Notes: a model not told the origin generated them from the sequence alone. A stretch of 50,086 nucleotides of DNA from JBBDIK01 sp964640385 (GCA_964640385.1 CAZXFL010000013.1:1-50086), one strand, 5' to 3'. Positions 1 through 9,126 are shown, counted from the first letter of the stretch. Program-made: numbers and translations.

Positions 1-1
1 A

Positions 2-1024
2 GAACAGACCGGGGCGGCGTCCCGGACTTTGGACACTCCTAGTGCGCAGAGCCCGACGCCTTTTCTCATGGGAGAGCCCCGAATCACAGCCGAAATCCCC
101 TTTCCTCATGACAGCCAGACCGGCGGGGTTGCCGTTGGAGACGGATCAGCGTGGGTCGGACTCCTAGAGCAAGGAAAACCTGATTCTGTTCTTCGCATCG
201 ACCTCGCCACGAATGAAGTCGTTGCCAAGATTCCCGTCACGTCTGTGCCGTGGAGAAAACACATCGTGGTGACCAACGACGCTGTGTGGGTAGCGTCCTA
301 CGGGCTCATCGAACGAATCGATCCCGCCACGAACGCAGTTATCGCAAGGGTCGAGCTCCGCGGCCGGGAAATCTCTGCCCTCGCGGCCGACGCAACCGCC
401 CTATGGGCCGTGACCTACGACGACTCAGGCAAATGCATCCTCGTTCGTATCAACCCCTCCACGAACGGAATCGTTGCGGAGATCCGACTCGAAGCACAGT
501 TAACCGGCTACCAGGATGAGGTCCTAATCGGAGACGGAGCGGTCTGGATCCTCGGCATTCGCTGGATCCCGCGTGAAGACACCGAGTATGGAAGCGATCT
601 GATCCGGGTGGATTCGGCGACCAACGCGATCGTTGAGCGGATACCGGTCGGCGGTTTCAACATGGTGATGGCTGCAGATGCGGTGTGGGTGCGCTTCCCA
701 GCCGACGGCGCCTTTGACGGAACCGAGAGCGGCGAGCCCGAGCTATGGCTCTGGACGCGGGTAGATGTGGTCACAAACGAGGTGTCCAAGCCGTTTGCAT
801 TCGAGGACAGCGGACTAGCGCTCGTGACTCCCGACTCCCTGTGGTCTGTTGGCTACGACGAACATGATTACGTGCGAGTCACCCGATTCGATCCGAACAC
901 GCTTGCTGTGGAGGCGCGCTCTGAACCGGTCAAGTCTTACTATCACGATGCAGTCGTGGACCCAGCGTCCGGGACAGTATGGGTTTCGGCCGTCTGGAAC
1001 CTGGTGCGTTTCGACATCCGTTGA
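2..1024 (+). CDS. Seven-bladed beta-propeller protein, 5'-partial
   Basis: Seven repeats of about 40 residues each carry a strand like AVWV and a strand ending R(I/V)DPATNxVVAxIPV, as in YVTN/YncE-type propellers. Six blades are complete. The last repeat stops after GTVWVSAVWNLVRFDIR, and the first strand near the N-terminus (ITAEIPF) supplies its missing outer strand. That is the usual velcro closure of a seven-bladed ring, so the propeller itself is whole. The reading frame stays open to the window edge without a stop. A TTG at 29 and an ATG at 68 are internal start options, but the Ser/Thr/Pro-rich lead-in looks like a linker after a signal peptide or membrane anchor lying outside the window. 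Base composition looks less GC-rich than the genes to its right, which hints at acquisition. No catalytic residues are recognised; binding or envelope roles are guesses. Confidence 0.7.
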   Translation, partial: EQTGAASRTLDTPSAQSPTPFLMGEPRITAEIPFPHDSQTGGVAVGDGSAWVGLLEQGKPDSVLRIDLATNEVVAKIPVTSVPWRKHIVVTNDAVWVASYGLIERIDPATNAVIARVELRGREISALAADATALWAVTYDDSGKCILVRINPSTNGIVAEIRLEAQLTGYQDEVLIGDGAVWILGIRWIPREDTEYGSDLIRVDSATNAIVERIPVGGFNMVMAADAVWVRFPADGAFDGTESGEPELWLWTRVDVVTNEVSKPFAFEDSGLALVTPDSLWSVGYDEHDYVRVTRFDPNTLAVEARSEPVKSYYHDAVVDPASGTVWVSAVWNLVRFDIR

Positions 1025-1362
1025 CTCGATCCTGACTGCCCACTGCCCGCCGAATCGAGCCTATACCCGGTCGCGGTTCGAATCCACGCCCGATATCCGC
1101 TCAGGACGCTCTGACTCGACGTCGTCGGAAGTTGATTCAGCAGGCGATGACTGGGTCTTCTACGCCCTTCGGATCCCACTGTCCCGAAGGGCCACGAAGC
1201 CTGGGTGCGATCCAGACGATTTAGCAGTCGGACTTCGGAGCCAGACGAGTTCGAGTTTCGACCGAAAGGCGCGAAGACGGCCCTAGATCGGCATTTCAGA
1301 AATCTGTTTCAGCAGGTCAGCGCTGGTTCGAACTGCGTCCCACCAAGCCAGCACTTCTCGAG
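1025..1362. other. Non-coding stretch after the propeller gene
   Basis: No convincing gene is seen in these 338 bases. An 8-bp inverted repeat (CCCTTCGG at 1165-1172 with CCGAAGGG at 1184-1191, 11-base loop) lies 140 bases past the propeller stop and could act as a terminator, but no T-run follows it. Copy A of a 60-bp direct repeat begins at 1291. A T-arm-like sequence (GGTTCGAATCC, 1075-1085) is present without the rest of a tRNA. Confidence 0.55.
1291..1350. repeat. Direct repeat copy A, downstream of the DinB-like gene
   Basis: This 60-bp segment aligns without gaps to 1947-2006 at 51 of 60 positions by my count. The core of 22 bases at 1299-1320 is identical to 1955-1976. Both copies also share GGTTCGAACT and end in ACCAAGCCA. 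The two copies bracket the minus-strand DinB-like gene, 656 bp apart. They may be remnants of a duplication or of a recombination that brought the gene in. Confidence 0.8.
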
Positions 1363-1794
1363 CTAACCGATGAAGGCGCGGATCTGCCCCGCGTGCTCCC
1401 GGTAGTGGTTGATGGTGTCGTCGGTGAACCACTCGATCGCGCCCTCGGGCAGGTCCCCGTCGAACGACTCGAGCGCCGCCCGTGCACGCAGCCGCTCCTC
1501 GCCGAGTCGGACCATGGCCTCGTCCCAACTCACCGCGCGTCCCGCCGCGAGGATCTCGGCCTCCCACGCTGCATCATCCTCGGGCTCTTCGCGCTCCGGG
1601 CGACCTTCGCGGATCCGCTCCATCGCGTCCCTTGCCCAGTCCGCCCAGTACGCGGTGTGCCACACCATGTCGTGGGCCGACCAACCCGGCACGACACTCT
1701 CGACCTGTCGACGGTCCACCGGAACCGCCTCGAGCGCCTCCGTCAGCTCGCTCCAGGCTCCGTCCTCTCGTGACAACAACCCTTCAAGGTCCAT
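1363..1794 (-). CDS. DinB-like / maleylpyruvate-isomerase-like four-helix protein
   Basis: The 143-residue product resembles the DinB/YfiT/ClbS superfamily of small four-helix bundles. Members bind a divalent metal and often act as thiol-dependent transferases or protect against toxic compounds. The family pattern is visible in GWSAHDMVWHTAYW (His41, His46) and in the late HYREHAGQIR with two further histidines, as expected for a metal site. I chose the ATG at 1794 because the protein then begins at the first helix and a GAGGGAG-like site lies about ten bases upstream; a longer reading from 1851 adds a poorly conserved 19-residue tail. The gene stands alone between two non-coding stretches and is bracketed by a 60-bp direct repeat. 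The substrate is not known. Confidence 0.72.
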   Translation of the reverse strand: MDLEGLLSREDGAWSELTEALEAVPVDRRQVESVVPGWSAHDMVWHTAYWADWARDAMERIREGRPEREEPEDDAAWEAEILAAGRAVSWDEAMVRLGEERLRARAALESFDGDLPEGAIEWFTDDTINHYREHAGQIRAFIG

Positions 1795-2344
1795 CGTGTT
1801 CACACTCCCTCGAGACTCGGAAACGTCGGCTATCCGCCCGGACGACGACAACTCGGTTCATATCATTCGAATCCGGCGCAGTGAACCCCCCGAGACACGC
1901 GAACCTCCGAATCTGCCTGCATTGCGTCGAATGCGGGGTCAAGCGGGCACTTCGGAAATCTGTTTCAGCAGGTCAGAGGCGGTTCGAACTTCCTCTAACC
2001 AAGCCAAGCCAGCAAATTCCAGGGCTGACGCGCCTCGGCTGTTCGGATTCAGTCGAGGTTCACGCTCCTCCGAACGCCTCTGCCCGCTTCGCCTCGAACC
2101 ATAGGATTTCCTGAACCTGTGCGGAAGTTCGCCTCCCCCGGGGGATCCACAGTGTGGCGGTAGAGGTTCGACAGGTCAGGGGTTCCCAATCGCCGGCCAA
2201 CACCTTCGATACGAACACACCGGGGTGCGGTTCCAACCATTTCCTCGTGACTCGGGGATCCCGACTATAGCCTAACCACCCGTCCAGCCATCCTCGACCG
2301 GCATCCAAGGGCGAGAGACTTGAGCAGCTTGGATCCCCGGGCAC
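1795..2344. other. Non-coding stretch between the DinB-like gene and rny
   Basis: These 550 bases hold no gene I can support. A minus-strand frame at 2060-2344 is open for 94 codons, but its translation is low-complexity and matches no family I know. Copy B of the direct repeat lies at 1947-2006, followed by a tandem AAGCC doublet. A 10-bp palindrome CCCCCGGGGG occurs near 2140. A 7-bp inverted repeat (ATCCAAG 2303-2309 with CTTGGAT 2328-2334) just past the rny stop may help end that transcript, but it has a long loop and no U-tract. Confidence 0.5.
1947..2006. repeat. Direct repeat copy B, upstream of the DinB-like gene
   Basis: This is the partner of 1291-1350, in the same orientation and at 51 of 60 identical positions. 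The differences cluster on either side of the shared GGTTCGAACT, while the 22-base core is unchanged. It lies about 150 bp upstream of the DinB-like start codon, so it could also overlap that gene's promoter region. Confidence 0.8.
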
Positions 2345-3925
2345 CTACTTCGCGTACTCGACCGCTCTCAGCTCTCTCACAACCGTGATACGGATCTGGC
2401 CCGGGTACTGCAGTTCCTCCTCGACCTCCTTGGCGATGTCGCGAGCCAGCACCTGCGCCGACACGTCGTCGACCTCCTCCGGAACGACCACCACGCGGAC
2501 CTCGCGGCCCGCCTGCATCGCGTAAGTCTTCTCGACCCCGGGATGGGCGGTGCAGATCTCCTCGAGCCGCTCGAGACGCTTCACATAGGTCTCGAGGGAC
2601 TCGCGCCGCGCGCCCGGTCGTCCACCCGAGATCTGGTCGGCGGTCTGGGCCAGCACCGCCTCGATCGTGCGGGCTTCGACCTCGCCGTGATGGGCCTCGA
2701 TGGCGTGAACGACCTCCGGCGGTTCCTTCAGCCGCCGCGCGAGTTCCGCCCCGATGATGGCGTGGGAGCCCTCCACCTCGTGGGTAAGGGCCTTGCCGAT
2801 GTCGTGCATCATGGCCGCGCGCTTCGGGATCTCGGGGTCGAGCCCTAGTTCAGCGGCCAGGGAGGCCGCGATGTGCGCGGACTCCACCAGATGTTTCAGG
2901 ACGTTCTGACCGTAGGAGGTCCGGTACTTCAGCCGCCCCAGCACCTTGACCATCTCCGGGTGCGCATCGGTGATACCGGCCTCCAGGAGCGCCGCCTCAC
3001 CCGCGCGCTTGATCTCCTCCTCGATCTCCTTCTTGGAACGCTCGTGCATCTCCTCGATACGAGCCGGCTGGATCCGGCCATCGCCGACCAACTTCTCCAA
3101 GGTCAGGCGCCCGATCTCGCGTCGTACCGGATCGAAGCAGGACAGCACCACGGCTTCGGGTGTGTCGTCGATGATCAGGTTGACCCCGGTGACGGCCTCG
3201 AACGCGCGGATGTTGCGACCCTCGCGGCCGATGATGCGACCCTTCATGTCGTCGGACGGCAGGGCGAACACCGTGACCGTTGATTCGGCGGTCTGTTCGG
3301 AGGCGACCCGCTGGATGGCGATGGTCACGATCTTGCGAGCGCGTTCCTCGCCTTCCTCACGGGCACGCTCCTCGATCTCGCGGACCGACGACATGGCCTG
3401 ACGCTTCGCCTCGTCGACGACCTGGGCCATGAGAGCGTCCTTAGCCTCCTGGGCGGTCATCTGGGACACCCGCTCAAGCTGACGCCGGTGGACAGCCGCG
3501 GCTTGATCGAGAAGCTTGCGCTCTTCATCCAGGTCGGCGAGCCGCCGTTCCATCTCCTCGGCCTCGCCTCGGACCTTCTGCTTGAGCTGTTCCGCCTCCT
3601 CGATCCTGCGGTCGAGTCCCTGTTCCTTGGTCTCGATCGCGCGTTCGCGCTCCTGGAACGCCTTCTCGCGCTGGGCGACCTCCTCGCGCCGGGCTGCGAC
3701 CTCGTCCTCGGCTTGCTTGCGCATCTCGGCGATCTCGTTGCGCGACTCACCCGTCGCCTGACGGATCTGCTTCTCGGCCTCCCGCTCTGCCTCCGCAAGC
3801 AGGCGCTCGGCCTTCGTCTCGGCGCTGCTGGCGCGGTTCGCGCCCATGGTCTGCCGCAGCAGGAACCCCACCGCGGCGCCAACCACCAGGGCGAGCACCG
3901 CCACGATCAGGGCTTCGGTCGTCAT
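2345..3925 (-). CDS. rny: Ribonuclease Y
   Basis: RNase Y is a membrane-anchored endoribonuclease that starts mRNA decay. The 526-residue length matches the family. In order there is an N-terminal membrane helix (about residues 5-25), a long charged coiled coil rich in Glu, Arg and Lys (about 30-205), a KH domain with GRIIGREGRN (about 229-238), and an HD domain with MMHDIGKA holding the metal-binding His-Asp pair (about 373-380). The ATG at 3925 is preferred over the GTG one codon earlier because AGGAGG then sits five bases upstream. It lies 267 bp downstream of recX, with its own promoter candidate in that gap. RNase J and PNPase are encoded in the same window, so three major RNA-decay enzymes are close together. 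Confidence 0.96.
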   Translation of the reverse strand: MTTEALIVAVLALVVGAAVGFLLRQTMGANRASSAETKAERLLAEAEREAEKQIRQATGESRNEIAEMRKQAEDEVAARREEVAQREKAFQERERAIETKEQGLDRRIEEAEQLKQKVRGEAEEMERRLADLDEERKLLDQAAAVHRRQLERVSQMTAQEAKDALMAQVVDEAKRQAMSSVREIEERAREEGEERARKIVTIAIQRVASEQTAESTVTVFALPSDDMKGRIIGREGRNIRAFEAVTGVNLIIDDTPEAVVLSCFDPVRREIGRLTLEKLVGDGRIQPARIEEMHERSKKEIEEEIKRAGEAALLEAGITDAHPEMVKVLGRLKYRTSYGQNVLKHLVESAHIAASLAAELGLDPEIPKRAAMMHDIGKALTHEVEGSHAIIGAELARRLKEPPEVVHAIEAHHGEVEARTIEAVLAQTADQISGGRPGARRESLETYVKRLERLEEICTAHPGVEKTYAMQAGREVRVVVVPEEVDDVSAQVLARDIAKEVEEELQYPGQIRITVVRELRAVEYAK

Positions 3926-4141
3926 CACTGCCTCCTCGGGTCGTGCATCATCGAGGGAGGCCTTCCCGGCCCGAGCGTTCGGGAGCGTGCGTGCGCGTGC
4001 GAGGCGTGAACGGCTAGGTGGTATGCACCCGGGGTTCCGGGCCCGCTCTTCCTCTCAGGTCGTGTGTTCGGACGGTCCTGGTCTTTGGGTCGTGCACGTT
4101 ATCGAACTCTCAGTCGGTTGGGGCCTCTCTCTGTACGAGCG

Positions 4142-4170
4142 ATGCTACGTCCGACGGCGCGTACGCGCAA
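4142..4170 (-). promoter_or_regulatory. Putative sigma-A promoter of rny
   Basis: On the minus strand TTGCGC (4165-4170) is followed by 17 bases and then TAGCAT (4142-4147). The pair lies in the 267-bp gap between recX and rny and points toward rny, leaving a leader of roughly 210 bases. Only pattern and spacing support it. Confidence 0.4.
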
Positions 4171-4192
4171 CAGGCCAAGGCCACGGGGCACG

Positions 4193-4708
4193 CTATTCGG
4201 GCTCGTCCAGCTCCGCCCCTATCGCCTGCGCGCTGACCCGTCGAGCGATGGCGGGATCGAACCCTCGGCGCATCAGGAACCCGGACAGGCGTGAGAAGGC
4301 GGTCGGACGATCGAGCTTGCCCAGCCGGCGTACCCGGACCTGCGCGAGCTGCAAGGCCCGCGCCTCCTCGCTCTCCTCGGTAAGGCCCGCCGTCACCTCG
4401 TCGATCATCTCGCGGGCGATGCCCTTCTGACGAAGTCCCACGATCACGGCTCGCCGTCCGACCCGGCGGCTGGTCACCGACCCGACGGTGAACTCCTCCG
4501 CGAAGCGTTGATCGTCCAGCAGGCGCGCGCCTTCTAGTCGCCGAAGTTCGGTCTCGATGAGGTCGGGCTCGAAGCCGGCGAGCCGGAGCCGGTCGGCCAT
4601 CTCCTTGTGGCTGCGCCATCGGACGGCGAGCAGCCCGAGGGCCCGGTCGTGGATACGCTCTTCCGGGCTCCTCGGGTCGCTCCGCTTCCGACGCTGCTTC
4701 GTGGCCAA
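4193..4708 (-). CDS. recX: Regulatory protein RecX
   Basis: RecX binds RecA filaments and limits their activity. The 171-residue product has the expected all-helical three-repeat build: an early block RALGLLAVRWRSHKEMADRL, a middle block with RLLDDQRFAEEF, which is a family hallmark, and a C-terminal block with FLMRRGFDPAIARRV. The start at 4708 lies 13 bp after the recA stop on the same strand, the usual recA-recX arrangement, so it should be co-transcribed from the LexA-controlled recA promoter. A basic N-terminal extension of about 15 residues precedes the first helix. Confidence 0.93.
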   Translation of the reverse strand: MATKQRRKRSDPRSPEERIHDRALGLLAVRWRSHKEMADRLRLAGFEPDLIETELRRLEGARLLDDQRFAEEFTVGSVTSRRVGRRAVIVGLRQKGIAREMIDEVTAGLTEESEEARALQLAQVRVRRLGKLDRPTAFSRLSGFLMRRGFDPAIARRVSAQAIGAELDEPE

Positions 4709-4721
4709 CGGACCGGCCGCC

Positions 4722-5882
<1,161 letters not shown>

Positions 5883-6000
5883 CGCAAAGCCTCCTTCGTC
5901 CCCTGTGGCCGCCCCGGCCCCGTCGCCGGAGTGCAAGAGCGACCCTAACAAGGGGGTCTGACACAACTTACACCCGTGTCATTCCCCGGTGCCAGTGAGG

Positions 6001-6029
6001 AGGCTAATCGAACGTGTGTTCGAGGTCAA
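6001..6029 (-). promoter_or_regulatory. recA promoter with LexA (SOS) box in its spacer
   Basis: On the minus strand TTGACC (6024-6029) and TAGCCT (6001-6006) are 17 bases apart, the ideal sigma-A spacing. The spacer contains the perfect palindrome TCGAACGTGTGTTCGA (6008-6023). This matches the actinobacterial and Bacillus SOS consensus GAAC-N4-GTTC. LexA bound there would cover both promoter elements. The site lies between the thpR stop and recA, about 125 bp upstream of the recA start codon. Confidence 0.85.
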
Positions 6030-6039
6030 GCATCCCTCG

Positions 6040-6585
6040 TCAGATCCCGAGGCGCGCGGTGGCCAGGGCCTCGTAGACCGGAGCCGGTCCGCCGAGGTGG
6101 CTCCGGAAAAGGGTCAGGCGATCCACCTCGAAGGGCTCGGTCGGCAGCGACAGCGGTGGCAACCCGTCGAGCAGCGGCAACCGCTTCGTGGAGCGCGCCA
6201 CGGTCAGGTGCGGCTTGAAGGCTCGCTCTTCCAGGCCGAACCCGGGTTCCAGTTCGTCTTCCAGGTCGGCAGCCAACCGCTTCAGCCGCTCGTCCGGATC
6301 GGCCAGCCCGACCCAAACCGTCTTGGCGGCGCGGCCCGACGGGAACGCCCCGACGCCGGAACACGACAACTCGATCGGCTCCCAACGCCGGGCGACCACC
6401 GCCATGCATCCCTCCAGCTCTCTCTGCCGATCGACCGGAACCTCACCTAGGAACCGCAGCGTCACGTGCAGGTTCTCGGACGGGACCCAGCGGATGCGCG
6501 GGAACCGGTCGCGCAGCGGGTCCAGCGCCTCATGAACCGCCGACCGCACCTGCGCCGGCAGCTCGACCGCGATGAACAGCCGCAT
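6040..6585 (-). CDS. thpR: RNA 2',3'-cyclic phosphodiesterase (2H family)
   Basis: This family hydrolyses RNA 2',3'-cyclic phosphates to 2'-phosphates; it was first described as the LigT 2'-5' RNA ligase. The 181-residue product carries both catalytic H-x-T/S motifs, HVTL at residues 40-43 and HLTV at 126-129, in the correct order and spacing. The N-terminus MRLFIAVELP is typical. Its ATG directly follows the cinA stop with no spacer, so it is the last gene of the run that starts at dapA. The recA promoter lies just beyond its stop. Its biological role in bacteria is poorly defined. Confidence 0.9.
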   Translation of the reverse strand: MRLFIAVELPAQVRSAVHEALDPLRDRFPRIRWVPSENLHVTLRFLGEVPVDRQRELEGCMAVVARRWEPIELSCSGVGAFPSGRAAKTVWVGLADPDERLKRLAADLEDELEPGFGLEERAFKPHLTVARSTKRLPLLDGLPPLSLPTEPFEVDRLTLFRSHLGGPAPVYEALATARLGI

Positions 6586-7836
6586 CTAGTCGGGCAGCTT
6601 GAGGCCCTGCAGCGACCGCCGAACCAGATCGAGCGCCGCCTGCTGGGCCCAGCGCCGCACCTGCTCCCGGTCCCCGGGTGCCCGGAATCCGCGCTGGTGG
6701 GACACGCCGTCGTCTGTCTCTATCGCGACCCACATCTGCCCGACCAGCGCTCCGCCGTGCGGATCCGGCCCCGCCGCACCGGTGAGCGCCACGCAGATAT
6801 CCGCACCGAACAGCTCGCGCCCGCCTTGGGCCATCTCCCGGGCGCACTCGCGACTGACCACGCCCTGATCGTCCAGCGTTTCGCGCGAGACCTTCAACAC
6901 CCGGACCTTCTCCTCGGGCGTGTAGACGATCGCCCCACCGAGGAAGTAGTCCGACGACCCCGGGACCGACGTGATGCGACCGGCGACGGTGCCGGCCGTT
7001 ATCGACTCTGCGGTCGCCAGACTCTTGCCGGCACCCCGCAGCAACCGGCCCACGGCTTCCTCGAGTTCCTCGTTCTCGGTCGTGAACACGAAGTCGCCGA
7101 TACGGCGAACGACCTCGTCCGCGACCGGCACGATCAGGGCGTCGGCCTCTGCGTCGGTCGCCGCCTTCGCGGTCAGCCGGACCTTCACCTCGCCCGAGGA
7201 CGCGAGATAGGCCACCGTCGGGTTCGCCAGCGAATCGAACAGATCGCCGAGCAGCTCGCCCACCTTCGCTTCAGCGATGCCGGTGGAGCGGATCACCCGC
7301 GAGACGATGGCCTCGCCGGTCAGCGCGTGCAACTCCGGCAAGATGGTGCCGTCCATCATCTCGCGCATCTCTGCCGGGACGCCCGGAACGCAGTAGACGC
7401 GGGCACCATCCGGCGGCTCCCACACCAGCCCCGGCGCCGTCCCGCGGTCCGGAAGGATGTACCGGCATCCGACCGGCACCATCGCCTGGATCAGGTTCGA
7501 GGGATGCATGGGGCGACCGATGCGCTCGAACTTCGCCCGCAGGAACTCCTCCATCTCGGGATGGCGCTCCATCGAGATCCCCAGCGCCTGCGCCAGTCCG
7601 TCCCGCGTGATGTCGTCCTGGGTCGGGCCGAGCCCGCCCGTCGAGATGACGACGTCCGAGCGCGAGGACGCCAGCTCGAACGCCTCCGCGATGCGGTCGA
7701 CGTTGTCGCCCACCACCTGGTGGTGCAGTACGTCCACGCCGATCTCCGCGAGCCGCTCGGACATCCACCGGGCGTTGTTGTTCACGATCTGGCCGAGGAG
7801 GATCTCGGTCCCGACGCCGATGATCTCGGCCCTCAC
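6586..7836 (-). CDS. cinA: CinA family protein, nicotinamide-nucleotide amidase
   Basis: The 416-residue product combines an N-terminal molybdopterin-binding-like domain (COG1058, start to about residue 245, with GTEILLGQIVNNN and STGGLGPTQDD) and a C-terminal PncC amidase domain (with TAESITAGTVAGRIT and VALTGAAGPDP). CinA converts nicotinamide mononucleotide to nicotinic acid mononucleotide and may hydrolyse ADP-ribose; in many bacteria it lies next to recA, as here. The GTG at 7836 overlaps the pgsA stop in a GTGA junction, with a GAGGGGG-type ribosome site upstream. An open frame extends further upstream to 8373, but that part overlaps pgsA and is not coding. Confidence 0.93.
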   Translation of the reverse strand: MRAEIIGVGTEILLGQIVNNNARWMSERLAEIGVDVLHHQVVGDNVDRIAEAFELASSRSDVVISTGGLGPTQDDITRDGLAQALGISMERHPEMEEFLRAKFERIGRPMHPSNLIQAMVPVGCRYILPDRGTAPGLVWEPPDGARVYCVPGVPAEMREMMDGTILPELHALTGEAIVSRVIRSTGIAEAKVGELLGDLFDSLANPTVAYLASSGEVKVRLTAKAATDAEADALIVPVADEVVRRIGDFVFTTENEELEEAVGRLLRGAGKSLATAESITAGTVAGRITSVPGSSDYFLGGAIVYTPEEKVRVLKVSRETLDDQGVVSRECAREMAQGGRELFGADICVALTGAAGPDPHGGALVGQMWVAIETDDGVSHQRGFRAPGDREQVRRWAQQAALDLVRRSLQGLKLPD

Positions 7837-8360
7837 GTCGCCGCCCCCTCTTCCTTCGCCAGGTGCTCCAACTTCTCGCCGTTCACGAAGTACTCGACCC
7901 CCGAATAGACGGTGATCCCCACCGCAACGACGGCCAGCCCGAGGCGCAGACCACCGGGGATCGGCGGCATCAGGTAGGCCCCGATCGCCACGAGCTGCAC
8001 CACGGTCTTGAGCTTGCCGGCCGACGACGCAGGGAGCGAGAGCCCGCGCTTGTCCAAGCGCCAGCGGAACAGGGACACCGCGGCCTCGCGGACGATGATC
8101 ACCGCGGCGGCCCACCACGGGAAGCGCTCCTGCGCCACCATCACCACGATCGGCGCGATGACGAAGAGCTTGTCGGCCAGCGGATCGAGCCAGGCACCGG
8201 TCGGCGTCACCATGCCGTGCCGCCGGGCGAGGTACCCATCCAGGCGGTCGCTCGCCGCGCCGGCCGCGAAGAGCGCCGTCGCCGCCCAGGCCGCCTCCTG
8301 CGACGGCAGGACCATGAGCCACACCATGAACGGCACCACCGCGATCCGCGCGATCGACAC
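7833..8360 (-). CDS. pgsA: CDP-diacylglycerol-glycerol-3-phosphate 3-phosphatidyltransferase (start uncertain)
   Basis: This integral membrane enzyme makes phosphatidylglycerol phosphate or a related phospholipid. The CDP-alcohol phosphotransferase signature is complete: DRLDGYLAR followed by G, D and D in GAWLDPLADK. About five hydrophobic segments are visible. The start is a problem. Homologs begin a few residues before a motif like (L)PNxxSxxR, here WPNIVSIARI, yet no in-frame ATG, GTG or TTG lies between the rodZ-like stop and the GTG at 8360 inside that motif. An ATC at about 8404 sits seven bases after GAGGGG and could be a rare start. I list the GTG as the conservative choice. Lineage placement decides whether the product is PgsA or another CDP-alcohol transferase. 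Confidence 0.85.
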   Translation of the reverse strand: MSIARIAVVPFMVWLMVLPSQEAAWAATALFAAGAASDRLDGYLARRHGMVTPTGAWLDPLADKLFVIAPIVVMVAQERFPWWAAAVIIVREAAVSLFRWRLDKRGLSLPASSAGKLKTVVQLVAIGAYLMPPIPGGLRLGLAVVAVGITVYSGVEYFVNGEKLEHLAKEEGAAT

Positions 8361-8409
8361 GATGTTCGGCCATCCAAGGCCCAGGGGCTTGATGCCGGGG
8401 GCGATCGCG

Positions 8410-9126
8410 CTACCCCTCTTCCTGTTTGGCCCGGAAGGTGGCCTCGTACGGGGCGCCCGGCCTGCCCGGCGTCTCGGCTTGCCTGCCGTGGACCCGCAAG
8501 GACACCACACCGCCCTGCGAGAGCCAGACCGTGACCTCGCGTTCGCCCTCGAAGGTGCGCGCCTCCTGTTCCAGGAGGGGACCTTGGTAAGCGACGACAC
8601 CGTCGACCGTGATGCGTGCCTCCTCGACCGGTGCTTGCGCCACGAGGCCGAGCTTGACGCGTCCGTCGGCAACCGGCGAGTCCGGGACCACCGTCGGAAG
8701 CACCGCCGGTTCGGGAGTCGACTTGGACGAGGACAGAAGTCCGGCCGCCGCGGCGATCAACAGCACCGTGAGCGCGACCCCGAAGGCAAGGATCCAGCTG
8801 CTGGTTCGGCGCGGCCGCAGTACCTGTTCGATCTCACCGTCCTCGTCGGCGGATGGCGCCAGCGGCATCGGGGCGCTGCTCGACCCCATCTCTTTCGAGT
8901 AGGACGCCAGCACCTTGTCGGGGTCCAAGCCGAGGTACTGCGAGTACGAGCGCAGGAACCCGCGCACGTAGACGTCCTCGGAGATGGCGTCGAAGGATTC
9001 CTCCTCGAGAGCGGCGAGGTACTCGGCGCGGATGTGGGTATCGCGCGAGACCTCGTCGATGGTCTTGGCGCGATGCTCTCGGGCCTTGCGCAAGGCGGTC
9101 CCGATCCCGATCGATGATCCGGGCAA
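8410..9126 (-). CDS. RodZ-like helix-turn-helix membrane protein
   Basis: The 238-residue product has an N-terminal Cro/XRE-type helix-turn-helix (about residues 5-70, with LRKAREHRAKTIDEVSRDT and VRGFLRSYSQYLGLD), a single membrane helix (about 105-127) and a C-terminal extracellular DUF4115 domain. That is the build of RodZ, which links cell-shape machinery to the membrane; in actinobacteria the role is less clear. I chose the TTG at 9126 because AGGAGG lies four to five bases upstream and the protein then starts just before the HTH; a longer frame to 9207 runs into the ftsK end. It sits 50 bp after ftsK and ahead of pgsA. Confidence 0.85.
   Translation of the reverse strand: MPGSSIGIGTALRKAREHRAKTIDEVSRDTHIRAEYLAALEEESFDAISEDVYVRGFLRSYSQYLGLDPDKVLASYSKEMGSSSAPMPLAPSADEDGEIEQVLRPRRTSSWILAFGVALTVLLIAAAAGLLSSSKSTPEPAVLPTVVPDSPVADGRVKLGLVAQAPVEEARITVDGVVAYQGPLLEQEARTFEGEREVTVWLSQGGVVSLRVHGRQAETPGRPGAPYEATFRAKQEEG

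Noticed and set aside
1060..1100. tRNA gene suggested by GGTTCGAATCC
   Set aside because: A T-arm-like stretch is present but I found no matching acceptor, D-arm or anticodon arm.
2303..2334. Intrinsic terminator after rny
   Set aside because: The 7-bp stem has an 18-base loop and no U-tract follows on the minus strand.
2060..2344. 94-codon minus-strand open frame upstream-adjacent to the rny stop
   Set aside because: No family resemblance and no clear ribosome site; it covers parts of the repeat-rich non-coding stretch.
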